DNA of 64,000 nt. It comes from Streptomonospora nanhaiensis (GTDB lineage: Bacteria > Actinomycetota > Actinomycetes > Streptosporangiales > Streptosporangiaceae). The notes beneath the pieces are model-generated. The model was not told the origin of the DNA. It was given only the letters and a program-made list of their open reading frames with translations, and did not search any database. Shown here in pieces: positions 43,915 through 52,312 of the stretch. Position 1 is the stretch's first letter. The number at the start of each line of letters is the position of its first letter. A program made the position numbers and the translations under genes. The stretch covers positions 5,952,001 to 6,016,000 of the forward strand of contig NZ_CP113264.1 in NCBI RefSeq assembly GCF_026642255.1, read 5' to 3'.

Positions 43915-44572
43915 CGACGACATGCAGATCATCCGGGCCATGCGGATCAACCTCCGTGCGCGCGGGCACGACGTGGACACGGCCGCCGACGGGGCCACGG
44001 CCCTGCGGCTGGCCGCCGAGAACCACCCGGACGTGGTCCTCCTCGACCTGGGGCTGCCCGACATGGAGGGCCTGGAGGTCATACGGCGCCTGCGCGGCTG
44101 GTCCCAGGTGCCGATCATCGTGCTGTCCGCACGGCACTCGGCCGGGGAGAAGGTGCGCTGCCTGGACTCGGGCGCCGACGACTACGTCACCAAGCCGTTC
44201 GGCATGGACGAGCTGCTCGCCCGGATGCGGGCCGCCGAGCGCCGGTCGGTCCGCGCGGAGGAGGCGCCGGTCGTGCGCACGCAGTGCTTCACCGTGGACC
44301 TGGGCGCCAAACGCGTCCTGCGCGACGGCGGGGAGGTGCGGCTGACCCCGACGGAGTGGCACATCCTGGAGATCCTCGCACGCCACGCCGGACAGCTGGT
44401 GAGCCAGCGCCAGCTGCTCCACGACGTGTGGGGGCCCGCCTACCAGAGCGAGACGAACTACCTGCGGGTGTACATGGCGCAGCTGCGCCGCAAGCTGGAG
44501 CCGGACCCCGCCCGTCCCCGGTTCCTGATCACGGAGGCGGGCCGGGGCTACCGCTTCGAGGGGGCGGGCTGA
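43895..44572 (+). CDS. kdpE: KdpE-type OmpR-family response regulator
   Basis: 225 residues. Receiver with VVDDDMQI, phosphoacceptor Asp in VVLLDLGLPDMEG (about 51), Ser in IIVLSARHSA and Lys in YVTKPFGMDEL. The winged-helix output is LTPTEWHILEILARHAGQLV, then HDVWGPAYQSETNYLRVYMA. ATG 43895 is chosen because GAGAGGGGG lies just upstream; it overlaps the end of kdpD by 20 bases. Confidence 0.93.
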   Translation: MRVLVVDDDMQIIRAMRINLRARGHDVDTAADGATALRLAAENHPDVVLLDLGLPDMEGLEVIRRLRGWSQVPIIVLSARHSAGEKVRCLDSGADDYVTKPFGMDELLARMRAAERRSVRAEEAPVVRTQCFTVDLGAKRVLRDGGEVRLTPTEWHILEILARHAGQLVSQRQLLHDVWGPAYQSETNYLRVYMAQLRRKLEPDPARPRFLITEAGRGYRFEGAG

Positions 44573-44595
44573 CCCCGCCGCCCGCCCCGCCGGGG

Positions 44596-45525
44596 TCAGC
44601 GGGTGACGGCGGCCCCCTCGGCCAGCTCCATGAGCGCGTCGAACTCCTCGGTGCCGACATGTCCCCGGTTGGCCTCGGCCACCGCCCGGCAGGGGGCGAA
44701 GGCGCGCACCCACTCGAACAGCCGGTCGGCGTCCACGCCCATGGCCTCGGAGAGCACGCCCACACGGCGCTCCACCTCCGCCACGCCGGTGGTCCTCCAC
44801 AGCGCCCAGTCGACGGCGTCGACCGCGCCGTCGCCGAGGCAGGCACGCGGGTCGAGGGCGACGAGGCCCCGCCCGCCCCCGTCGATGACGTTGCCCGGGT
44901 GCAGGTCTCCGTGCACCGGCACCACGTGGACGTTCCCGTTGGCCAGGTCCCGCGCACGGCAGAAGCCCTGGTGCATGGCGGAGACGGGCACCACCTCGGC
45001 GGCGGGGCCGTCGGCGCGCTCGCGGTTCCAGAGGTCGAAGACGAACTGCACCCGCGACGTCAGCGGGCGGAGCTCGTCGAGCTCCGCGCGGGGCACGGCC
45101 GTGGCGTGGAGCTGGGCGATGAGCGCGCCCACTGTCTCCATCCGCGGCACCGTCCCGCTGTCGGCGACCGTGATGCCGTCGACCCGCTCCATCAGGACGG
45201 CCCCCCGTTCGGCGTCGAGACCCCACACGAGCGGCACGCGGCCGGAGTCCCCCCACATGCGCAGCAGCCGGGCCTCGGAGACGGCGAGCCCGCTGTCCGG
45301 GGACAGCTTGAGCACCCCCGCGGACCCGTCGGCGCCGCGCACGTGGATCACCACGGACGTACGGCCGCGCGGTGCGGGGCCCTCGACCGTCAGCCGCCAC
45401 TCGGCGGCGAGCTTCTCGACGATCCCGGGGAGCTCGGCCAGCCACTCGCCCACGTGGCTGCCGAAGCGCCGTTCCAGACGGCGGCGCTGTCGGCTGTCGA
45501 CGAACTGCGCTGTGCCGTGGTTCAT
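44596..45525 (-). CDS. APH(6)-like aminoglycoside/hydroxyurea phosphotransferase family protein
   Basis: 309 residues. The ATP-side strand with Lys is GVLKLSPDSGLAVSEARLL, then GAVLMERVDG. The catalytic loop is HVVPVHGDLHPGNVID, and the metal-binding Asp is in VALDPRACLGDGAVDAVDWAL. This is the APH(6)/Hur subgroup, which includes streptomycin 6-kinases; most chromosomal members have unknown substrates. Start ATG 45525 has AGGTGG upstream. Convergent with kdpE. Resistance is possible but cannot be claimed from sequence. Confidence 0.82.
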   Translation of the reverse strand: MNHGTAQFVDSRQRRRLERRFGSHVGEWLAELPGIVEKLAAEWRLTVEGPAPRGRTSVVIHVRGADGSAGVLKLSPDSGLAVSEARLLRMWGDSGRVPLVWGLDAERGAVLMERVDGITVADSGTVPRMETVGALIAQLHATAVPRAELDELRPLTSRVQFVFDLWNRERADGPAAEVVPVSAMHQGFCRARDLANGNVHVVPVHGDLHPGNVIDGGGRGLVALDPRACLGDGAVDAVDWALWRTTGVAEVERRVGVLSEAMGVDADRLFEWVRAFAPCRAVAEANRGHVGTEEFDALMELAEGAAVTR

Positions 45526-45890
45526 AGATCCACCTTAGGTTCGCTCACGACGATGCCTGTCGGGGTCGAGCCCCGTCGCGGCTCGGCGGCCGTCCGCTCC
45601 GCACCGCGCGGGCGCCGGTCGGGACCGGGCCGGTCGCGGGAGTCCGCCTCGCGGGCGGGGAGTGCGCGGCTCCTGAGGGGCCGGGCCCGGGCCGTTCCGC
45701 GCCGCTCCGGTGCGGTCGGGTACGGGTACCGCGTTGTGGGTGCGGGGAGTTCCCGCCCTTCCGACCCCTACCCGTCCCGGTGGTCCCGGTAACGGAACAG
45801 CCGCACCCCGAGCCCCCTTCGTTACCGAACGGTGTCGCCATGTCACCCCCCGTGGGTACGCTTCCCGGCTTCCGGAGACCGCGGCCCGGG
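45526..45890. other. 365-base intergenic region
   Basis: No gene recognised. It contains the promoter side of the APH-like gene and the 3' side of the CbiX-like gene. An 8-bp inverted pair CGGTAACG ... CGTTACCG near 45790-45835 is the only notable structure. Open frames here are shadows. Confidence 0.4.
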
Positions 45891-46568
45891 TCAGGCCAGC
45901 CGCCCCTTGGCCGCCCGGTGCTGGGCCAGGAGCGTGTCCACGACCAGCTCCGAGGGCCACAGCGGGGTGGTGAGGGCCGTGACGTCGAGCCCGCGCAGCA
46001 GCTCGAAGTCGGGCCCGTCGACGAGCCTCCACGCCGCGACGGCGACGTTGTCGCGGCCGTCCCGGCGCAGCCGGTCGACGGCGTCGAACACCGAGGGCGC
46101 CCAGGTGCGCAGGTAGCCGACCTGGACCGGGGAGCCGAGGCGGCGGCTGAGCATGCGGGCCACGTCCATGACGACCTGGCGCTCCTCCGTCCCGGTCGTG
46201 CCGTCGGCGGCCAGCACCACGCCGTCGCCGGGCCTGCGGCCCGAGTCGACGAGGCGGCCCGCGAGGTCGGCGACGATGGACGGGACGGCACCGAGGGGCG
46301 GTGTGTGCCAGGCGTTCCCCAGACGGCCGAGGTCGAGCCTGGAGAGCAGGTGGGCGCTGGCGACGTCACCTCCCGCGACGAACGCGGGGACCACCACCTT
46401 GGGGCCCCTGACGGCGCGGATGGCGGCGGTGACCTCGGCGGGGCTGCCGAAGGCGGGGACGACCGGAGCCTCTCCCCGTCCGGCCACCGCCTCGGCCAGG
46501 CCGCACAGGGCCTCACGCCGGTGGGCGTCACGTGAGTCGTCGGCCACGAGGACCATCGTCGGGACCAT
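45891..46568 (-). CDS. CbiX/sirohydrochlorin-chelatase-like protein with altered active site
   Basis: 225 residues in two half-domains of the chelatase fold. The first strand reads MVLVADDSRDAHRREALCGL, where chelatases have a GHGSRD motif: the metal-binding/catalytic His is replaced by Asp. The later PAFVAGGDVASAHLLSRL corresponds to the PLFLAPGGHxxxDIP segment. The start ATG has AAGGAG 6 bases upstream. Cobalt or iron insertion is therefore doubtful; no cobalamin or siroheme genes are nearby. Confidence 0.7.
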   Translation of the reverse strand: MVPTMVLVADDSRDAHRREALCGLAEAVAGRGEAPVVPAFGSPAEVTAAIRAVRGPKVVVPAFVAGGDVASAHLLSRLDLGRLGNAWHTPPLGAVPSIVADLAGRLVDSGRRPGDGVVLAADGTTGTEERQVVMDVARMLSRRLGSPVQVGYLRTWAPSVFDAVDRLRRDGRDNVAVAAWRLVDGPDFELLRGLDVTALTTPLWPSELVVDTLLAQHRAAKGRLA

Positions 46569-47369
46569 GAAAGGCTCCTTGAATCGCGGTGAGATCTACC
46601 GTTGTCCGCCGAGAGTAAAGGGGCACCGTTTCAGGTGAGTGCTCTCGTGTTACATGGAGGAAAACAGCAGACAATGGCTATGATGGTTATCGCCTGAACG
46701 AGTCTTGGTGAACCATAACAATCTCGGAAAAACTGTGATGTGTCCACTTTTCCGGGGAGTGGCGTGCGCCTCAGTGCGACCACCCGACAGAGGGGTCGGC
46801 GGGCGGAACCGCGGGTAGGACATCCCCCACCAGGACCGACGGCCGGACAGCCATGACAGGGCCGGAACCCTCCGACCTGTCGGACATGTCCGACACCACA
46901 CCCCCATAGCCACTCCGGGGGAAAACCGATTTCACCCCGAAGTTCTGTAGAGATATACCCGGCAAAAAATTTCCTATGCATTCGCCCGGTGCGGATGCAC
47001 GTGCCGAGGAATGTGCCCCGAGGGGCGCAGCCTGACGCGGGGCCGTTTTCGTCGTCGTTTCCGCGGTTCCGCGTTCCGGGGCTCCGGAAATCGCGAGAAC
47101 GACGACTCCTGCCACATGCGACCCTCGCGTGTCAAGGGTGCGCACTCCCCTACCGCGTCATAGCCGCACACCACCTGACGTGGGGGGACAGGATGCCGGT
47201 CCGGCGCGATCACTTGCCATGGGCCACGGGCCCGCCCACACTTGGAACCGAGCGGACCATATCCCGGCAGGCCCACGCGCCCCGGGACCGTTCACGGGCA
47301 ACCGCCCGCCGGATCCACCACCGGCAGCGGGCCCGCGACCCACACCGCACCGTGCAGACTGGAGTGAGC
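46569..47369. other. 801-base intergenic region with an AT-rich island
   Basis: No convincing gene. About 46620-46770 and 46910-46985 are strikingly AT-rich for this genome (runs such as CGGCAAAAAATTTCC). Short open frames are present (for example minus 46771-47145), but none has a domain or a convincing ribosome site. It may hold promoters, a small RNA or a decayed insertion. Confidence 0.5.
46878..46895. promoter_or_regulatory. Perfect 18-bp palindrome
   Basis: TGTCGGACATGTCCGACA is fully self-complementary with no spacer, the shape of a dimeric regulator operator. It lies inside the long non-coding region, about 310 bases upstream of the CbiX-like start. Confidence 0.5.
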
Positions 47370-48182
47370 ATGGCCGTCCACCCTCGGGTGCAGACGCTGG
47401 CCCAGACCTTCCTCGCCCACGCGGACCAGGAGGCCCCCGGCCTGGTCGAAGGCCTCTACCTGACCGGTTCGGTCGCCCTCGGCGACTTCCGCCCGCACGC
47501 GAGCGACGTCGACTTCGTCATCGTCACGAGGAGCACGCCGGACGGCGACGAGCTGGAGCTGCTGCGCGGCGCGCACGCGCGCACGCGCGCGGCCGTCCCC
47601 CGCCCCCAGTTCAACGGCATCCACGTCACCTGGGACGACCTGACCCGCGACCCCGCCGCCTGCGGAGCGGTCCCCTCCGTCATCGGCGGCCGGTTCCGTT
47701 CGCGCGCGAGCGCCGACGTCAACCCCGTGACCTGGCACATCCTCGCCGAGCACGGCGTGACCATGCGGGGCCCCCACCCGGTCGAACTGGACGTGTGGGA
47801 CGAGCCCGAGAGCATGCGCGCCTGGTCCCTGGGCTCCCTGGACGAGCAGTGGCGCCGCTGGCGCGAGAAGGCCGGCCGCCTGGTCACCCCGCGCGGCCTG
47901 GCCGTCCTCGGTTCCCTGGCGCCCTCCTGGAGCGTGCTGAGCGTCAGCCGCCTGCACTTCACCCTGAAGACCGGGGAGATCACCTCCAAGTCGGGCGCGG
48001 GCGCCTACGCCCTGCACGCCTTCCCGGAGAAGTGGCAGCACATCGTCAACGAGTGCCTGCGCGTGCGCCGCAACGCCGGCGCGCCCTCGCTGTACGAGAG
48101 CGCGCTCGCCCGCCGACGGGCCGCCCTGGACTACATCGAGATGGTCCTGGACGACTCCCTGCGCCCCGGCCTGGCCGCCTGA
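47370..48182 (+). CDS. Nucleotidyltransferase with aminoglycoside-adenylyltransferase-like C-terminus
   Basis: 270 residues. The Pol-beta-type motif YLTGSVALGDFRPHASDVDFVIV (about 30-52) holds the GS and the DxD metal ligands. The helical C-terminus (about 150-270) resembles the domain after the catalytic part in AadA-type enzymes (HILAEHGVTMRGP). It could adenylylate an antibiotic or another small hydroxyl compound. ATG 47370 has GGAG 5 bases upstream. It follows a long non-coding region. Confidence 0.82.
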   Translation: MAVHPRVQTLAQTFLAHADQEAPGLVEGLYLTGSVALGDFRPHASDVDFVIVTRSTPDGDELELLRGAHARTRAAVPRPQFNGIHVTWDDLTRDPAACGAVPSVIGGRFRSRASADVNPVTWHILAEHGVTMRGPHPVELDVWDEPESMRAWSLGSLDEQWRRWREKAGRLVTPRGLAVLGSLAPSWSVLSVSRLHFTLKTGEITSKSGAGAYALHAFPEKWQHIVNECLRVRRNAGAPSLYESALARRRAALDYIEMVLDDSLRPGLAA

Positions 48183-48259
48183 GCGCTCCACTCCCCCGCT
48201 CGCACCGGTCCCGGGGGACGGTGGGCGCGTTTCCGGCTCGCCCGACTAATCTGGGATTC

Positions 48260-48823
48260 ATGACCATGCGCCCCATCGTCCGCTTCGGCGACCCCGTCCT
48301 CGTCACTCCGACCACCCCCGTCACCCGGTTCGACCAGCACACCGAGGCACTGGTCCGGGACCTCCTCGAAACGGTCGAGGCCCCCGGCCGGGCCGGCCTG
48401 GCCGCCACCCAGATCGGGGTGGGGCTCCGCGTCTTCAGCTACAACGTGGAGGACCGGATCGGCTACGTGATCAACCCCGAGATCGCGGAGCTCTCGGAGG
48501 AGGTCCAGGACGGCGAGGAGGGCTGCCTGTCCGTCCCCCGGCTCTGGTACCCGACCAGGCGGGCCGAGCGCGCCGTCGTCACCGGGGTGGACCTGCGCAA
48601 CGAGCCGGTCACCGTGGAGGGCACCGGGCTGATGGCCCGCTGCCTCCAGCACGAGACCGACCACCTCGACGGCATGGTCTACGTCGAGCGCCTCGACCCC
48701 GACACCCGCAAGCGCGCGATGCGTGACATCCGCCGCTCCGACTGGTTCATGCCCGCCTCCCCGGACGCTCCCCCGGCGCCCGTCGGCCTCCGGCTCCCCA
48801 GCGCCTTCGGCGGAGCGGGCTGA
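48260..48823 (+). CDS. def: Peptide deformylase
   Basis: Removes formyl from nascent proteins. 187 residues with the three family motifs: GLAATQIGVG (motif 1, usually GVGLAAPQ; Thr for Pro here), EEGCLSVP (motif 2, metal Cys) and HETDHLDG (motif 3, metal His and catalytic Glu). A TAATCT -10-like hexamer at 48247-48252 lies 7 bases before the ATG, so the mRNA is probably leaderless. The Pro-rich last 25 residues are extra. It may be a secondary deformylase; no fmt gene is adjacent. Confidence 0.93.
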   Translation: MTMRPIVRFGDPVLVTPTTPVTRFDQHTEALVRDLLETVEAPGRAGLAATQIGVGLRVFSYNVEDRIGYVINPEIAELSEEVQDGEEGCLSVPRLWYPTRRAERAVVTGVDLRNEPVTVEGTGLMARCLQHETDHLDGMVYVERLDPDTRKRAMRDIRRSDWFMPASPDAPPAPVGLRLPSAFGGAG

Positions 48824-48846
48824 GGCCGCCGCCCCGCCGTGCGGTC

Positions 48847-48871
48847 CGGACCGGCAGGGGGTGCCGGTCCG
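48847..48871 (+). terminator. Terminator of peptide deformylase
   Basis: CGGACCGGCA / TGCCGGTCCG 10-bp perfect stem with a GGGGG loop, 23 bases past the stop codon. Confidence 0.7.
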
Positions 48872-49049
48872 GTCCCCCGCTCCGGGTATCTTCGGACACA
48901 TCCCCCTACCCCCCGCAGTCACGTGAGTCAACGCACTAGGCACGTCACGCCACGATCTCGTAAGGTCTGCTGAGCATCCGGCACCCCGCGGCGCCCCCGC
49001 ACCGCGCCGCAGGCCCACCGGACGCACCCGGACCGCCCTCGGAGCACAC

Positions 49050-50012
49050 ATGACGACCACTCCTCCCCGCAACCCGCGCGGCACCCGTGCCGCCATGTCC
49101 CTCGCCGCCGTCACGACGGCGCTCCTCATCGGCCTGCCCGGCACCGCGCAGGCCGAGCCCGGCGACGACGAGGTGGACATCGACGAGCTGACCCAGCGGG
49201 CCGAGGAGCTGGAGGAGAGCTACGACGGGGAACTGATCCAGTTCACCGAGATCAAGGGGCGCGTCGAGCAGGCCGAGGAGGACCTGGAGGAGGTCGAGTC
49301 CCGCCTGGACGCGTCGCGGGCGGGTGTGTCGACCATCGCCTCCGCCCAGTACAAGAACGAGACCGGCCTCGACCCCGCGCTCCACGCCATGTTCTCCAGC
49401 GACCCGGAGGAGATGTTCAGCGACGCCGCGACCCTGTCCTACCTGGGGCAGAGCCAGTCGGAGCAGATCTCCGAGCTGATCGACACCCGCGACGAGGCGG
49501 CGGAGGTCGCCGAGGGCCTGCGGACGGAGATGGCGGACGCCGAGGAGCTCATCGAGGACCTGGAGGCGCAGCGCGAGGACGTCGAGGAGCGCATCGCCGA
49601 GTACGAGGAGGAGCAGGTCCCCGAGACCCCGGGCACCGGCAGCATCCCCGACAGTGCGATGGGCTGGGGCTGGAGCGGGGCGACCCCGCGCATGGCCGCC
49701 ATCCGCGACGAGATCGTCATGCGGTTCGGCGCCCCCTACCCGGTGGGCTGCCTGCGCTCCAGCGCGGACGACCACGGCGTGGGCCAGGCCTGCGACTTCA
49801 TGATGAGCTCCGGGGGCGCGATCCCCTCGGCGGAGAACCAGGCGCTCGGCACCCAGATCTCCCAGTACGCGATCGACAACGCCGACAGGCTGGGCGTCAA
49901 GTACATCATCTGGGAGCAGCAGATCTGGCAGGCCGGTTCGTGGACCTGGATGAGCGACCGGGGCGACAACACCCAGAACCACTACGACCACGTGCACATC
50001 TCGTCGTACTAG
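49050..50012 (+). CDS. Secreted coiled-coil protein with M15-like C-terminal domain
   Basis: 320 residues. Signal peptide about 1-35 with AQA cleavage site. A Glu-rich coiled coil spans about 45-190, broken by a small segment near 105-125. The C-terminal domain (about 200-320) keeps the zinc-ligand pattern of M15-type peptidases (DDHGVGQACDF, 241-250, and the final YDHVHIS, 312-318). I expect a peptidoglycan-binding or remodelling role at the cell surface, similar in layout to RipA-type coiled-coil hydrolases but with a different catalytic end. Single gene. Confidence 0.85.
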   Translation: MTTTPPRNPRGTRAAMSLAAVTTALLIGLPGTAQAEPGDDEVDIDELTQRAEELEESYDGELIQFTEIKGRVEQAEEDLEEVESRLDASRAGVSTIASAQYKNETGLDPALHAMFSSDPEEMFSDAATLSYLGQSQSEQISELIDTRDEAAEVAEGLRTEMADAEELIEDLEAQREDVEERIAEYEEEQVPETPGTGSIPDSAMGWGWSGATPRMAAIRDEIVMRFGAPYPVGCLRSSADDHGVGQACDFMMSSGGAIPSAENQALGTQISQYAIDNADRLGVKYIIWEQQIWQAGSWTWMSDRGDNTQNHYDHVHISSY

Positions 50013-50102
50013 TGGCGGGCCGGCCTCCCGGCCGACCGGCGGGGCACGGCCCGAACCCGGAACTCAGCGGTTCCGGCGGCGACAGCGCCCACCCGCCGAC
50101 GG

Positions 50103-51422
50103 CTACGGCGCCGAGCCCCTCGGACCCGGCGAGTCCCGTTGGGCGGCGGGGCGCGGACCGCGGCGCGTGAACGCGAACGGGACGGCCGCCAGGAGCGCCA
50201 CCGCCGTCAGCGCGAACGCGGGAACGTAGCCGAACAGCTGGATCAGCAGCCCCAGGAGCATCGCCCCCGCTCCCGAGCCCGCGTCGTAGCCGATGTTCCA
50301 CACCGCGCTGGCCCGGCCGTAGCCCGAGGGGCCGGCGCGGTTCAACATGAGGGTGACGGTCTCGTTCTGGACGGCGCCGAAGCCGAGACCGAACACCATG
50401 GCTCCCAGGAGCACCAGCAGGACCGTCCCGGCGCCCAGCCCTCCCCCTCCGTCGCCGTGCGACCACAGCGCCGCGGTGACCAGGGCCATGCCGAGGGCCG
50501 CGCCCGCGGTGCCCGGCAGCAGCAGGAGGGTGCGCCGGTGAAGGTCGTGCAGCATCCCGGCGGTCCACCGGCCCGCGACGACCGCCAGGGCGTAGGCGGC
50601 CAGGGCCCCGCCGACCAGCCACGCGGCCTGCTCGAACGGGATCGCCAGGAAGGTGATGACCGCACTGGCCGCGGAGGCGGTCAGCAGCATCAGGACCAGC
50701 GGGGCGGCGAGCGCCAGCAGCAGCGGCAGCCCCGAGGGCGCGTCCGCCGTGGCCGCGGCGGCCCGCGCGGGGCTCCGCAGCGCCGCCCGGTTCCGGCCGC
50801 CGTCGGCGAACCAGACGCCCCAGGCCAGCAGGGCCCCCACCACCGAGCACAGGCCGGTGATCCAGAACGCGGCGGCGAACCCGGCGTTGAGGGCGAGGGC
50901 CACACCGCCCGGCAGGATGAGCACCTGCGGCAGGCCGACCGCGAGCCCGTAGTAGCCGGTGGCCCGCCCGACCTGGCTGTGCGGGACCAGCCGCGCGGCG
51001 AGCGCGGTGCCCGCGACGCTGACCATGCCGAAGCCGACGCCGCGCACCGCCGAGACGGCGATGAGCGGCCCCAGGTCCGCGGTCAGCGCGAACAGCGGGG
51101 TCGGCAGGCCCATGACCAGGGCCCCCACGGGGAACGCCCAGCGGTAGCCGCCCCGCTCCAGCAACCAGGGCATGGCGAGCTGGGTGAGCACCGTCGTCAG
51201 CATGAAGGCGCCGGTGGTGCTCCCGGCCCCGAACTCGCCCGCTCCCCCGCGCGTGGCCCACAGGGGCACCAGGGGGAGGACCGCCGCGAACCCGCAGAGG
51301 GCGAAGGCCGTGGCCGCGATGAGCAGCGCGAAACCCCTGCCCCGGAGGCCGGGCAGGTCGGCGGTGGTGAACTCGGCGGGTGTCGACCCGTTCCCGGAGG
51401 AGGACGAAACAGATCGGATCAT
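50103..51422 (-). CDS. MFS transporter
   Basis: 439 residues, twelve predicted helices. The loop 2-3 motif is degenerate (LLERGGYRWAFPVGALVMG), and motif C-like glycine clusters are present in the fourth to fifth helices. It resembles the YfcJ/YhhS and drug-efflux-type subfamilies. ATG 51422 is preceded by AAAGGACGG. It lies 80 bases downstream of the hydrolase gene on the same strand. The substrate is unknown. Confidence 0.88.
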   Translation of the reverse strand: MIRSVSSSSGNGSTPAEFTTADLPGLRGRGFALLIAATAFALCGFAAVLPLVPLWATRGGAGEFGAGSTTGAFMLTTVLTQLAMPWLLERGGYRWAFPVGALVMGLPTPLFALTADLGPLIAVSAVRGVGFGMVSVAGTALAARLVPHSQVGRATGYYGLAVGLPQVLILPGGVALALNAGFAAAFWITGLCSVVGALLAWGVWFADGGRNRAALRSPARAAAATADAPSGLPLLLALAAPLVLMLLTASAASAVITFLAIPFEQAAWLVGGALAAYALAVVAGRWTAGMLHDLHRRTLLLLPGTAGAALGMALVTAALWSHGDGGGGLGAGTVLLVLLGAMVFGLGFGAVQNETVTLMLNRAGPSGYGRASAVWNIGYDAGSGAGAMLLGLLIQLFGYVPAFALTAVALLAAVPFAFTRRGPRPAAQRDSPGPRGSAP

Positions 51423-51502
51423 CCGTCCTTTGTAGTGCACGGGCAGACGCCTGTCGATGCCGCCGCCGACCGGTCGGCGCGGCCCGCGCCGGGGCCGCGG
51501 GG

Positions 51503-52312
51503 TCAGTCCCCGGGGGCGATCCGCTCGCCGATCCAGTCCCTGAGGCGTACGGCCAGTTCGGGGGTGACGGCGCGCTCGGCGTGCCCCATCCCCGGGACGA
51601 GCCACAGCTCGCGGGGCTCGCGGGCCGCGTCGTGGATGGCGGTGGCGTGGGAGACGGGGAAGTAGCTGTCGGCCTCGCCGTGCACGACCAGGAGCGGTGT
51701 CGGGGAGACCTCCCCGGCGAGCTGGCGGGGTTCGGCGGGCTTGGGGTCCCAGTCCCGGTCGATGACCCTCACCTTGCGGAAGCTGCGCAGGAAGAAGCGG
51801 CCCGCGGCGCGCCCGATCCCGAGGTGGAGCAGGCGCATCCTGCGCGTGCCCCGGTAGTACCAGCGGCTGGGGCCGCTGACCGAGACCGCGGCGGCGATCC
51901 CGCCGTAGATGGCGGCATGGCGTACCACGACGGCGGCGCCCATGGAGAACCCGACGGCCGCGACGGACGTGTAGCCGAGCTCCCGCAGGCGGGCGACGAC
52001 CGCCTCCAGGTCGTGGATCTCCTCGTTGCCGACGGTGCTGCGCCCGCCGGAGCCGTGGTGGCCGCGGAAGTCGAAGGTCATCACGTCGCCGACGGGGAGG
52101 AACGCCTCCGCGATGGCGCGCGTGTACGGGCTCCGGTGGGTACCGGTGAACCCGTTGGCGAGGACCACCGCCGCGGTGCGGGACCCGGTGCCGTGCAGGA
52201 GCACGGCGTCGATCCCGACCCCGTCCGCCGTGGTCAGCCGGAACCGGCTCTCGCGGGGACGGTCGACGGGGGCGTCAATGGCATCGGACACCCCTCCATC
52301 GTGCCCGATCAC
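51503..52312 (-). CDS. Alpha/beta hydrolase
   Basis: 269 residues. Oxyanion strand VVLANGFTGTH, nucleophile elbow GFSMGAAV (GxSxG), Asp in LLVVHGEADSYFP and His in VPGMGHAERA complete the triad. There is no signal peptide or lid domain of note. GTG 52312 overlaps the CPBP protease stop (GTGA) and is preferred; GTG 52291 is an alternative. It probably cleaves a small ester or amide. Confidence 0.88.
   Translation of the reverse strand: MIGHDGGVSDAIDAPVDRPRESRFRLTTADGVGIDAVLLHGTGSRTAAVVLANGFTGTHRSPYTRAIAEAFLPVGDVMTFDFRGHHGSGGRSTVGNEEIHDLEAVVARLRELGYTSVAAVGFSMGAAVVVRHAAIYGGIAAAVSVSGPSRWYYRGTRRMRLLHLGIGRAAGRFFLRSFRKVRVIDRDWDPKPAEPRQLAGEVSPTPLLVVHGEADSYFPVSHATAIHDAAREPRELWLVPGMGHAERAVTPELAVRLRDWIGERIAPGD

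Noticed and set aside
44596..45525. Calling the APH(6)-like gene a streptomycin resistance gene
   Set aside because: The fold and motifs fit, but chromosomal members of this family have varied or unknown substrates, and no antibiotic cluster surrounds it.
46631..47145. Minus-strand open frames of 87-124 codons in the AT-rich island
   Set aside because: No domain, no convincing ribosome site, and composition unlike coding DNA of this genome (poor third-position G+C).
48824..49049. Possible ydaO-type (c-di-AMP) riboswitch before the cell-wall protein
   Set aside because: Such riboswitches often precede actinobacterial cell-wall hydrolase genes, but I could not find the conserved core here, only the deformylase terminator.
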